This document shows, piece by piece, positions 17,083-23,625 of a stretch of 39,048 nt of DNA (the stretch's first letter is position 1; every line of letters begins with the position of its first letter). The notes beneath the pieces are model-generated. The model did not search any database and was not told where the DNA came from. It saw nothing but the letters and a program-made list of their open reading frames with translations. The DNA is from Calothrix anomala FACHB-343 (lineage in GTDB: Bacteria; Cyanobacteriota; Cyanobacteriia; Cyanobacteriales; Nostocaceae), in contig NZ_JACJQG010000083.1 in assembly GCF_014696435.1 (NCBI RefSeq), forward strand, positions 1 through 39,048. The letters are read 5' to 3'. A program made the translations under genes and the position numbers.

Positions 17083-17850
17083 TTAATTTGCTTCACCTAT
17101 CAGAGTAAATGCAGCCCAGTCTACAGGATTATTGTATTTTTTTCTAGTAGCTAACATTGCTTGTCTCAGCGCCGCCGCTTTATCGGGATTATGCTGGAAA
17201 TAACGATAAAACTCACTCATTAAAAATGCAGTAGAGTTATCGGGTACAGACCAAAGTGAGACAATAACACTCTTGACTCCAGCAGTAATTAAAGCGCGTG
17301 ATAAGCTTATCACACCATCGCCTGTAATATTACCACCTCCAGTGTTACAAGCACTCAGGACAACTAAATCAGCGTTAAGTTTCATGTCGAGAATTTCGCA
17401 GGATGTGAGCAATCCGTCATGTTTACCGCTAGGAGCAAGTGCGATGGCACCAGGTACGCCCAATCCTTTAAAATCATCAAGTAAGCCGTGGGTAGCTAAG
17501 TGAACTATCTGAGCGTTGATTGATTGGGGTTTTGCTTATGTTTGCGAGTTAAATCTAAAACTTGAATTGCTGGCGCAGTTAATATAGTATGTTTATCGAT
17601 TAAGTACTTACCTTGCTCGTCTTGTAATGCTGGAAAAGGTACGAGAAATAACGATTCTTGCGGAATAAAAATTACACGATCGTTGGGATTTTTCGGTAAA
17701 TATTCGGCAATAGGTTTAATTAAAATTTCATAGAGTTTCTTGAAATGTGATTTTCAAGTTCTAGAACTTGGCTGATTATCTGTTCTCGGTTCAATATACA
17801 CACCTCTTCCTCTAGCGCCGATAACTCTGCGGCTGTTCATTACCAAATTT
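17083..17850 (-). pseudogene. Broken CHAT-domain protease gene (C-terminal half, frameshifts and internal deletion)
   Basis: Minus-strand reading in at least two frames gives a CHAT domain in pieces. 17525-17740 encodes YEILIKPIAEYLPKNPND, RVIFIPQESLFLVPFPALQ, DEQGKYLIDKHTILTAPAIQ and VLDLTRKHKQ. A frame change at about 17522-17536 then leads to AQIVHLATHGLLDDFKGLGV, LVVLSACNTGGG and VIVSLWSVPDN, and the stop at 17083. The catalytic His (HLATHG) and Cys (SACNTG) survive in the 3' piece, but about 50 residues between the two pieces and the whole N-terminal TPR region expected for cyanobacterial CHAT proteins are missing. Further frame breaks lie upstream, near 17740. The intact frame downstream of the break is about 145 codons with no good start. 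Confidence 0.85.
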
Positions 17851-17923
17851 TGCAGAGTAGAAATCTTTCGTCGTCAAGACTACATAAGCTAATACCAATT
17901 CACGAAATTACTGATACAAATCA

Positions 17924-17957
17924 CTTCCTCTGCCCCTCTGCTTCCTCTGCCCCTCTG
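17924..17957. repeat. Two tandem 17-bp units (CTTCCTCTGCCCCTCTG)
   Basis: Two exact 17-bp copies side by side, related to the 'cctctgc' low-complexity repeats seen elsewhere in this genome. Non-coding. Confidence 0.7.
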
Positions 17958-18015
17958 CTTGCCTATGTGTATCATTTTTAAAGTGAAGCGGTATAATGGG
18001 GCAATTATCTGTTCA

Positions 18016-18246
18016 TTTCGCCTTCCAAAGGAGAATATTCTTGTTGAGAATAGAAAAGTTCTCGTTTGAAACATGAAACTTCGTCTTCCGAACACGAAAG
18101 TTCTCGTTGAGAACAGGAACATTTTCGTTCGGAACATGAAATTTCGCCTTCCGAACACGAAAGTTCTCGTTGAAAACATGAAACTTCACCTTCCGAACAG
18201 GAACATTCTCGTTTTCAACCTCAAGCGTCATGTTCTAGACTCGAAG
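18016..18246. repeat. 21-bp tandem repeat array, 11 units, open in several frames on both strands
   Basis: Eleven contiguous 21-bp units run from 18016 without any length change; the first ten are good and the eleventh (18226-18246) is degenerate. Unit types vary: one family has CTTCCGAACACGAAA in the middle to end (units at 18079, 18142 and 18184), another has TTCTCGTTGAGAACAGGAAC (18101). Several units are internally palindromic, for example TTCTC-GTT-GAGAA. Because 21 is divisible by three and the units lack stops, long frames exist on both strands, with seven-residue periodic products such as RKAKFHV-PNENVPV-LNENFRV (minus) and MKLRLPN-TKVLVEN (plus). None has a convincing start or binding site, so I treat it as a DNA repeat that may or may not be expressed. 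Confidence 0.85.
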
Positions 18247-18477
18247 CTGCGAAAATGTTGGGTTTCTTTCCTCAACCCAACCTACACAACTTCAGGTTTT
18301 TAACGCTCACTTTGAGTCAAAAAGGCGATGTCTAGAACGGAATAAGGCAATGCTCCTCTAAAATATAAGAGGTTTGATAGAGATATTTCCAGAAACTACC
18401 CTATTAATTATGATTGTGCCCTGAGCGAAGTCGTTCGTCGAAGACGTTCCCGAAGGGTAGGGTACAACGCAGCATTG
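18247..18477. other. Intergenic: half copy of the CCCAACCTAC repeat, no gene
   Basis: 'GTTGGGTTTC' and 'CTCAACCCAACCTAC' at about 18258-18286 are a short copy of the repeat at 16872. Further on, 'TCGTTCGTCGAAGACG' and 'TTCCCGAAGGG' are fragments of another common cyanobacterial repeat. No open frame of note. Confidence 0.5.
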
Positions 18478-19302
18478 TTAATTCTCTTGTTTAATAGCGC
18501 TTTCGTGCCATTTACTTAAAATAAAATCCGATAAAGCATTCAAGCTGACAAAAATTAACACCCCTAACCCCGTTGTCAATAATAATGCCGCAAACATCCG
18601 GGGAATTTGCAGGTTATAACTAGAAATTAAAATGCGATAAGCAATACCAGCTTTTGCGCCACCAGTTCCGGCGACGAATTCCGCAACAACTGCGCCAATT
18701 AAGGATAAACCACCGCTAATTTTTAACCCCCCTAAGAAGTATGGCATGGCACTGGGTAAGCGGAGATACAGCAGGGTTTGCCAACGAGAGGCTTTATAGA
18801 GTTGAAATAAGTTAAGTAAATTGCGGTCTACACTGTTGAGTCCCAAGGTAGTGTTAGAGACAATGGGGAAAAAGGCGACAATCCAGGCGCAAACTACTAA
18901 GGCGGCGAAAGTATTGTTTTTGAACCAGAGAATAATTAAAGGCGCGATCGCAACAATGGGAGTTGTCTGTAAAATCACAGCATAGGGAAATAAGCTGCGT
19001 TCAATCCATTTGCTTTGGGTAAACAATATCGCTATCAGTAACCCAGATATCGCCGCCGCCATAAAGGCGACTACGGTAATTTGCAAGGTAACTAATAAAG
19101 AAGCGAACAATTCCCGCCAATCGCTAATTAAAGTTTGCAATACTAATATGGGGCCTGGGAGAATATAAGGCGGTAATTGTGTTACCCTCACGAAGATATC
19201 CCATAATACCAGGGCGAGAAACCCTACTAATACTGGTGCCCAAACATCAGGCGAGATAACTTTTGCTGGCGAGTTTTTTAACTTTGGGCGACGAGTAAAC
19301 AT
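18478..19302 (-). CDS. ABC transporter permease, SsuC/TauC/ThiX type
   Basis: A 274-residue inner-membrane permease with about six helices, starting WAPVLVGFLALVLWDIFV and including the EAA-like cytoplasmic loop near 'LPSAMPYFLGGLKISGGLSL'. This is the BPD_transp_1 family used by importers of sulfonates, nitrate and pyrimidine precursors. It follows the ATPase gene on the same strand. An upstream ATG at 19353 would add 17 residues (MPNAPCPMPIFQL...), but those codons are a heptanucleotide repeat, so I place the start at 19302, where the basic MFTRRPKLK N-terminus precedes the first helix. Family and partners suggest pyrimidine or thiamin-precursor uptake; the substrate is not proven. Confidence 0.88.
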   Translation of the reverse strand: MFTRRPKLKNSPAKVISPDVWAPVLVGFLALVLWDIFVRVTQLPPYILPGPILVLQTLISDWRELFASLLVTLQITVVAFMAAAISGLLIAILFTQSKWIERSLFPYAVILQTTPIVAIAPLIILWFKNNTFAALVVCAWIVAFFPIVSNTTLGLNSVDRNLLNLFQLYKASRWQTLLYLRLPSAMPYFLGGLKISGGLSLIGAVVAEFVAGTGGAKAGIAYRILISSYNLQIPRMFAALLLTTGLGVLIFVSLNALSDFILSKWHESAIKQEN

Positions 19303-19324
19303 TAATTTAATTACTAGCTGGAAA

Positions 19325-19352
19325 ATGGGCATGGGGCATGGGGCATTGGGCA
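19325..19352. repeat. Heptanucleotide tandem repeat (GGGCAT[T/G]) at the permease start
   Basis: Four imperfect 7-bp units lie between the ATPase stop and the permease start. Similar tracts occur at 24874 and 26613. They resemble the short tandemly repeated repetitive (STRR) sequences known from heterocystous cyanobacteria. Confidence 0.7.
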
Positions 19353-19356
19353 AGAG

Positions 19357-20124
19357 TCAAATAGAATTGCTATAGTCCATTGCGATCGCTAAAGCTTGGG
19401 AAACTTCGCGGCAATATTCCATATATACTGATGATGTGCGGAAAGAATCGTTACGGGGATAAGGCGCAGCAATTTCTATATCTGCGACTACTCGTCCAGG
19501 ATTTGTCCCCATCACTAAAACGCGATTGGATAAATATACCGCTTCATAAATATTGTGGGTGACAAAAACTACCGTCCAACGCTGTTGATCCCATAAATCC
19601 AGTAAATCGCTGTTTAGCTTGCTGCGAGTAATTTCATCTAGAGCACCAAATGGTTCATCCATTAATAAAATATTTGGCTGGGTAACTAAAGCCCGCGCAA
19701 TTGATACCCGCATTTTCATTCCCCCAGATAACTCACGGGGGTAGCTATGCTGACATTTCTCTAATCCTACCAATGCCAAAGTTTTCTCTACCAAACTCTC
19801 GGCATCTTTTACAGCTACCTTTGCCAACTTTAGTGGTAAACGGACATTTTCTTTTACATTTGCCCAAGGCATCAGTGCTGCATCTTGAAACACAAAGGCT
19901 AGTTTACGTGCTTGGGCAGGTAAACCCCAATCAATAGTACCAGAACTCATCTGTCCTAATCCGGCAATCAGTCGGAGAACTGTACTTTTACCACAGCCAG
20001 AAGAGCCGACTAAGCTGACAAATTGGGCTTCTGGGATAGCTAAATTTAAATCTTTTAAGGCAACTGTGCCATTAGCGTAGATTTTGCTAATGTGGCTGAG
20101 TTTAATTGCGGGAGGGTGATTCAT
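19357..20124 (-). CDS. ABC transporter ATP-binding protein, SsuB/TauB/ThiZ type
   Basis: A 255-residue ATPase that energises the adjacent permease. Walker A GSSGCGKST at about 40-48, signature LSGGMKMRVSIARAL, Walker B ILLMDEPFGALDE and the switch His in FVTHNIYEA are all present. The closest families are the sulfonate/taurine/pyrimidine-precursor importer ATPases. The gene lies downstream of the binding-protein gene, separated by 360 bp that hold a nested palindrome (20225-20443), and upstream of the permease. Substrate specificity comes from the binding protein, not from this subunit. Confidence 0.93.
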   Translation of the reverse strand: MNHPPAIKLSHISKIYANGTVALKDLNLAIPEAQFVSLVGSSGCGKSTVLRLIAGLGQMSSGTIDWGLPAQARKLAFVFQDAALMPWANVKENVRLPLKLAKVAVKDAESLVEKTLALVGLEKCQHSYPRELSGGMKMRVSIARALVTQPNILLMDEPFGALDEITRSKLNSDLLDLWDQQRWTVVFVTHNIYEAVYLSNRVLVMGTNPGRVVADIEIAAPYPRNDSFRTSSVYMEYCREVSQALAIAMDYSNSI

Positions 20125-20224
20125 TAATTAATATAAGGCAGAGGGCAGAGGGCAGAAGGTAAACCGCCAGATAATAAATAAAAACACATACCCTCATCAT
20201 AAAATTTGCCCAGAGAAGAAACTA

Positions 20225-20443
20225 GTAGGGGCGGGAAAACCCACCTGTGTCAACTTAACGCAAAACCCTTATCCTAACTGGCTCCCATGCTCTGCGTGGG
20301 AGCAATGATCCTGAGGCTCCGCCTCAATTTATCAGAAGACGAGGCGGAGCCTCGCAATACGCATTTCCAGCCGGAGGCTGGAAACGAGATAGAGAAAGCT
20401 TTTGAGCTTAAGTTGACACCAATGGGGAAAACCCCGCCCCTAC
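20225..20443. repeat. Nested palindromic repeat element, 219 bp, inside the ABC operon
   Basis: Outer ends GTAGGGGCGGG (20225) and CCCGCCCCTAC (ending 20443) are inverse; a second shell GTGTCAACTTAA pairs with TTAAGTTGACAC. Inside lie three separate hairpins: GGCTCCCA..TGGGAGC, GAGGCTCCGCCTC..GAGGCGGAGCCTC, and TTTCCAGCC-GGA-GGCTGGAAA. There is no coding potential. It separates the binding-protein gene from the ATPase gene and could attenuate or process the transcript, or be a passive mobile repeat. Flanks carry further heptamers (AATGACA) at about 20461-20485. Confidence 0.8.
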
Positions 20444-20484
20444 AATTGGGGATAATTTATAAATGACAAATGACCAATGACAAA

Positions 20485-21534
20485 TTACTGACCTTGATTG
20501 ACAAACTGTAAGGTAAATGCATCTTGATAATTAACATTGGGCTGAGACAGTCCGGTGTTTACCATGCTATCGAACAATGATTTCCAGCGTGCCTGTGTCA
20601 TTGCACCAATGCCTTGTTTTTCTGCGTCGCCTGACAAGATAATTCCCGATTCTTTGAGCTTTTCAATCCCATAAGCAATTTGCTCGTCAGTCATTTCGGG
20701 ATTCTCTTGTTTGATTAATTGATTACCTGGTTGGGGATTTTCTAAGTAACTGTACCAACCTTTAATCGAAGCATCAACAAATCGTTTGACTAAATCGGGA
20801 TTTTTGGCGACTAATTCTTTCTTGGTTTCAATTGTTGTGGCGTATGGTTCGTAACCATAATCTGCTAGTAAAAATACTAATGGTTTAAATCCACCTTGCT
20901 TTTCTACAGCAAAAGGTTCGGATGTAATGTAGCCTTGTTGGGCTGAGGTTTTATCTGCCAAAAATGGGGCAGGATTGAAATTATAGGGGCGTTTTTGTGC
21001 ATCTGTAAAACCATACTTAGCTTTCAGAAAAGGCCAATAATTCAGGTTAGCGGCGGCTGAGATATAAATCGGTTTGCCTTTGAGGTCGGCAAGGGTTTTA
21101 ATTGCTGTGTTGGGATGGGAAATAATACATTGGGGATCTTTTTGAAAGATTGCCGCTACCGTGATTTTGGGAATTCCTTGTGCTACGGCGTTTATGGCAT
21201 CAATGCCATAACCCATGAAAAAATCTACTGCTCCTCCCATCAATAACTGGGTACCACTAGGTACTTGGGGGCCACCCATTTTAATTGTGACATCCAGCCC
21301 GTGGTTTTTGTAGATTCCCGTTGCGATCGCCTGGTAAAATCCGCCGTGTTCTGCTTGGGCAAGCCAATTTGTACCAAAGGTAACTTTATCTAACCCTGAA
21401 CTTGTATTTGAAGCTGGATTGCTATTAGTACAAGCCGCAAGCAAACTGCTACTTATACCGATGCAACTGTACTGAAGAAACTGACGGCGACTAAGGCGAG
21501 AAATTGCAGTTGATGAGCATGGAGATTGATTCAT
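20485..21534 (-). CDS. ABC substrate-binding lipoprotein, NMT1/THI5-like
   Basis: A 349-residue periplasmic lipoprotein. The N-terminus has a twin-arginine-like SRRQFLQ at 15-21 and a lipobox LAAC with C35. The mature domain begins VTFGTNWLAQAEHGGFYQA, the NMT1/THI5-like signature shared with ThiY, which binds pyrimidine precursors of thiamin, and with related pyrimidine and riboflavin binders. Later blocks are 'GTQLLMGGAVDFFMGYGIDA' and 'TLADLKGKPIYISAAANLNY'. It is preceded 33 bp upstream by a TPR gene and followed by ATPase and permease, forming a complete importer. Lying divergent to URC1 and URC4, it is plausibly an importer of uracil or a related pyrimidine; a role in thiamin precursor or other small-molecule uptake remains possible. 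Confidence 0.88.
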   Translation of the reverse strand: MNQSPCSSTAISRLSRRQFLQYSCIGISSSLLAACTNSNPASNTSSGLDKVTFGTNWLAQAEHGGFYQAIATGIYKNHGLDVTIKMGGPQVPSGTQLLMGGAVDFFMGYGIDAINAVAQGIPKITVAAIFQKDPQCIISHPNTAIKTLADLKGKPIYISAAANLNYWPFLKAKYGFTDAQKRPYNFNPAPFLADKTSAQQGYITSEPFAVEKQGGFKPLVFLLADYGYEPYATTIETKKELVAKNPDLVKRFVDASIKGWYSYLENPQPGNQLIKQENPEMTDEQIAYGIEKLKESGIILSGDAEKQGIGAMTQARWKSLFDSMVNTGLSQPNVNYQDAFTLQFVNQGQ

Positions 21535-21567
21535 GGAACAGGATAACGCTCTTTAAACTGTGGTATT

Positions 21568-22038
21568 TTAGCTGATTCTGAATGTACATTCTAAAATCAG
21601 CTTTTGGTTCACCACAGAATAAGGTTGAATTTTCAGCGCGTTTTGAAAAGCTTGGATAGCTTCGCGATATTTTCCCAGAGCGGCATAACATAATCCCATA
21701 CCATGCAGTGCGCCAAAATGTACGGGATTTAAATTAATCACCATTTGGCAATCAGCTAAGGATCTTTGATAATCACCGATACTGTAGTAAAGAAAAGCAC
21801 GACGATTCCATGCCTCAGCAAAATCGGGTTGTTCTTCTATTAATTGGCTTAGGACTTTTTCAGCTTCCGTAGTTTCACCAGCATCAAGCAACTTCTGGCT
21901 GTTATCTATTTTCTCTAAGCCATAAATTCCCTTCTGCTGAAACCAAATCCGCCATAATTTCTTAGTGGCCTGTTCCCGAACTGTAGCGTCAGCATTTTTC
22001 AAATCTTCAAGTAAAGATCTGATCGATAAAGAATCCAT
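21568..22038 (-). CDS. TPR-repeat protein
   Basis: A 156-residue soluble protein. Residues about 1-45 are helical (SIRSLLEDLKNADATVREQA). Two to three tetratricopeptide repeats follow: 'QKLLDAGETTEAEKVLSQLI', 'AWNRRAFLYYSIGDYQRSLA', then 'GALHGMGLCYAALGKYREAI'. TPRs bind proteins; no enzymatic motif is visible. It is the first gene of the minus-strand transport operon (33 bp to the next start) and is divergent from URC1, with a palindrome between them, so it may share their regulation. Its role in transport or catabolism is unknown. Confidence 0.85.
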   Translation of the reverse strand: MDSLSIRSLLEDLKNADATVREQATKKLWRIWFQQKGIYGLEKIDNSQKLLDAGETTEAEKVLSQLIEEQPDFAEAWNRRAFLYYSIGDYQRSLADCQMVINLNPVHFGALHGMGLCYAALGKYREAIQAFQNALKIQPYSVVNQKLILECTFRIS

Positions 22039-22102
22039 AAATGTGATCTAGGTAATCGTATTTATATATCAACTTTCGCACAAAATTCTCTACTTAGGCA
22101 TT

Positions 22103-22120
22103 TTTAAAGTTAACTTTAAA
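22103..22120. promoter_or_regulatory. 18-bp perfect palindrome between the divergent transport and URC genes
   Basis: TTTAAAGTTAACTTTAAA is a perfect palindrome 65 bp before the TPR gene and 193 bp before URC1, in an AT-rich 275-bp divergent intergenic region. It is a good candidate operator for coordinated control. TTGACA at about 22256 could be a -35 for URC1, but I see no properly spaced -10. Confidence 0.4.
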
Positions 22121-22313
22121 TTCTCTTATTACAGTTGTAAATTACGCATTTTCCGTGTTGTATTTTAACTGTATTCAGTAATACTATTAATACGGATTTA
22201 AACAAATAAATTCATCCAAAATTAGTCATTAGGACATCATATATTTACCAATAGTTGACAAAACCCTATTGACTAATACTTGATAAAAACAGCACAAAAA
22301 AAATTAATTAATT

Positions 22314-23573
22314 ATGCCAAAGCAAAATAGCGGTTCCCGGCATATTGTTCTCACATCTCATCCCAATAGTGGTGGTACTAAGCCCATTCCGATTCACTGG
22401 GGAGCGAGTAATCCTCTGGAACGGGGGCCGATTATTGCGACTTTAACAAAGCAAGCACACCGCAATGTTATTGGGACTCATTCTGGTAGTTATGCGGTGT
22501 ATCGCGCTTTAGCAGTAGCTAGCGGTGCTTTACAATCAGATCATCGGGCTGATTTAACGAATACAGCGCCAGTAGCCCATATTGGCCCTCATCCGAGTTG
22601 GTTCGATGCTGATAAAATTGTTTCACTTGACCCCTTTGGGGCGGTAGGGAGTGAGGTATTTAGCTCTTATTTCGCTCAAGGCTATGACATCCGCCCGACG
22701 ATTGCTATTACTCAAGCGCATATTAATATGCCAGAACTGCAAGATGCGGTGGATAAAGGGCGCTTGCAGGTGGATGGGAAAATTATGAAGCCTGGTGGCG
22801 ATTTAGTGGTGACAAAGGCGGCGATTGAGCCTGTATGGTATTTACCAGGAATTGCCAAGCGGTTTGGCATTAAGGAAACCGATTTACGCCGTGCTTTATT
22901 TGAGCAAACTGGGGGAATGTTCCCGGAATTGGTGACACGTTCTGATTTAGAGGTGTTTTTGCCACCAATTGGCGGTGTCACTGTCTATATTGTCGGTGAT
23001 ATTAATGCGATCGCCGATCCGAATAAACCTTTAGCAGTGCGGGTACATGATGAATGTAACGGTTCTGATGTGTTTGGTTCCGATATCTGTACCTGTCGTC
23101 CTTATTTAGTGCATGGAATTGAGGTTTGCGTCCAAACTGCCCAAGAAGGGGGTGTAGGCGTAATTGTCTATTGCCGTAAAGAAGGACGGGCTTTGGGAGA
23201 AGTTACCAAATTCCTAGTTTACAATGCCAGGAAGCGTCAAGAAGGAGGCGATCGCGCTGATGCCTATTTTGCCCGGACAGAGTGCGTCGCAGGTGTTCAG
23301 GATATGCGCTTTCAAGAGTTAATGCCCGATGTATTGCATTGGTTAGGGATTACCCGAATTGACCGCATGGTATCCATGAGTAATATGAAATACAATGCCA
23401 TCACCCAAGCGGGGATTGAAATTGTCGAAAGAGTACCTATCCCAGAGGATTTAATTCCCCAGGATGCGCGGGTAGAAATTGAAGCTAAGAAGGCGGCAGG
23501 GTATTATACCACAGGTGAGGTATTAGATACAGAAGGTTTGGGAGAAGTAAAAGGGCGAGATTTGGAAAGTTAA
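22314..23573 (+). CDS. URC1-like GTP cyclohydrolase II family protein (uracil catabolism)
   Basis: A 419-residue protein with a GTP cyclohydrolase II fold in its C-terminal half. Zinc ligands are kept in C-x10-C-x-C form (C248, C259, C261 in ECNGSDVFGSDICTC). The catalytic EGR is present with R292 (YCRKEGRALG), and VSMSNMKYNA stands where RibA has TNNPxK. RibA is about 200 residues; the extra N-terminal domain of some 220 residues here, starting SRHIVLTSHPNSGGTKPIPI, is the mark of the URC1 type, which acts in the URC uracil-degradation route rather than riboflavin synthesis. The next gene is URC4, 52 bp on, and upp lies 2.4 kb downstream, which strongly supports the assignment. Riboflavin synthesis proper should need a separate RibA elsewhere. 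The exact reaction of URC1 is not deduced from sequence. Confidence 0.88.
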   Translation: MPKQNSGSRHIVLTSHPNSGGTKPIPIHWGASNPLERGPIIATLTKQAHRNVIGTHSGSYAVYRALAVASGALQSDHRADLTNTAPVAHIGPHPSWFDADKIVSLDPFGAVGSEVFSSYFAQGYDIRPTIAITQAHINMPELQDAVDKGRLQVDGKIMKPGGDLVVTKAAIEPVWYLPGIAKRFGIKETDLRRALFEQTGGMFPELVTRSDLEVFLPPIGGVTVYIVGDINAIADPNKPLAVRVHDECNGSDVFGSDICTCRPYLVHGIEVCVQTAQEGGVGVIVYCRKEGRALGEVTKFLVYNARKRQEGGDRADAYFARTECVAGVQDMRFQELMPDVLHWLGITRIDRMVSMSNMKYNAITQAGIEIVERVPIPEDLIPQDARVEIEAKKAAGYYTTGEVLDTEGLGEVKGRDLES

Positions 23574-23584
23574 AACAAATTGTA

Positions 23585-23606
23585 GAGACGCGATTCATCG
23601 CGTCTC
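23585..23606. repeat. Dispersed hairpin between URC1 and URC4
   Basis: GAGACGCGAT, loop TC, ATCGCGTCTC: perfect 10-bp arms, 12 bp after the URC1 stop. It is a copy of the dispersed hairpin at 16045. It ends 8 bp before the AGGAGG at 23614-23619 that serves URC4, so it could influence translation or mRNA stability between the two cistrons. Confidence 0.75.
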
Positions 23607-23625
23607 CTGCATTAGGAGGTGAAAA

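Noticed and set aside
18016-18246. 21-bp array as a CRISPR array
   Set aside because: Units are contiguous without unique spacers and are themselves variable, so it is a tandem repeat.
18073-18303. Plus-strand and two minus-strand frames across the 21-bp repeat as genes
   Set aside because: All are open because of repeat phase. There is no convincing start, ribosome binding site or non-repeat domain, so only the repeat is annotated.
22255-22280. Sigma70-type promoter for URC1 (TTGACA ... TAATAC)
   Set aside because: The spacer is only 13 bp, too short for a normal promoter, and no better -10 was found.
22314-23573. Calling this gene ribA for riboflavin synthesis
   Set aside because: It has a long N-terminal domain, lacks the TNNPxK block and sits beside URC4; a RibA/RibBA of normal form would be expected elsewhere.
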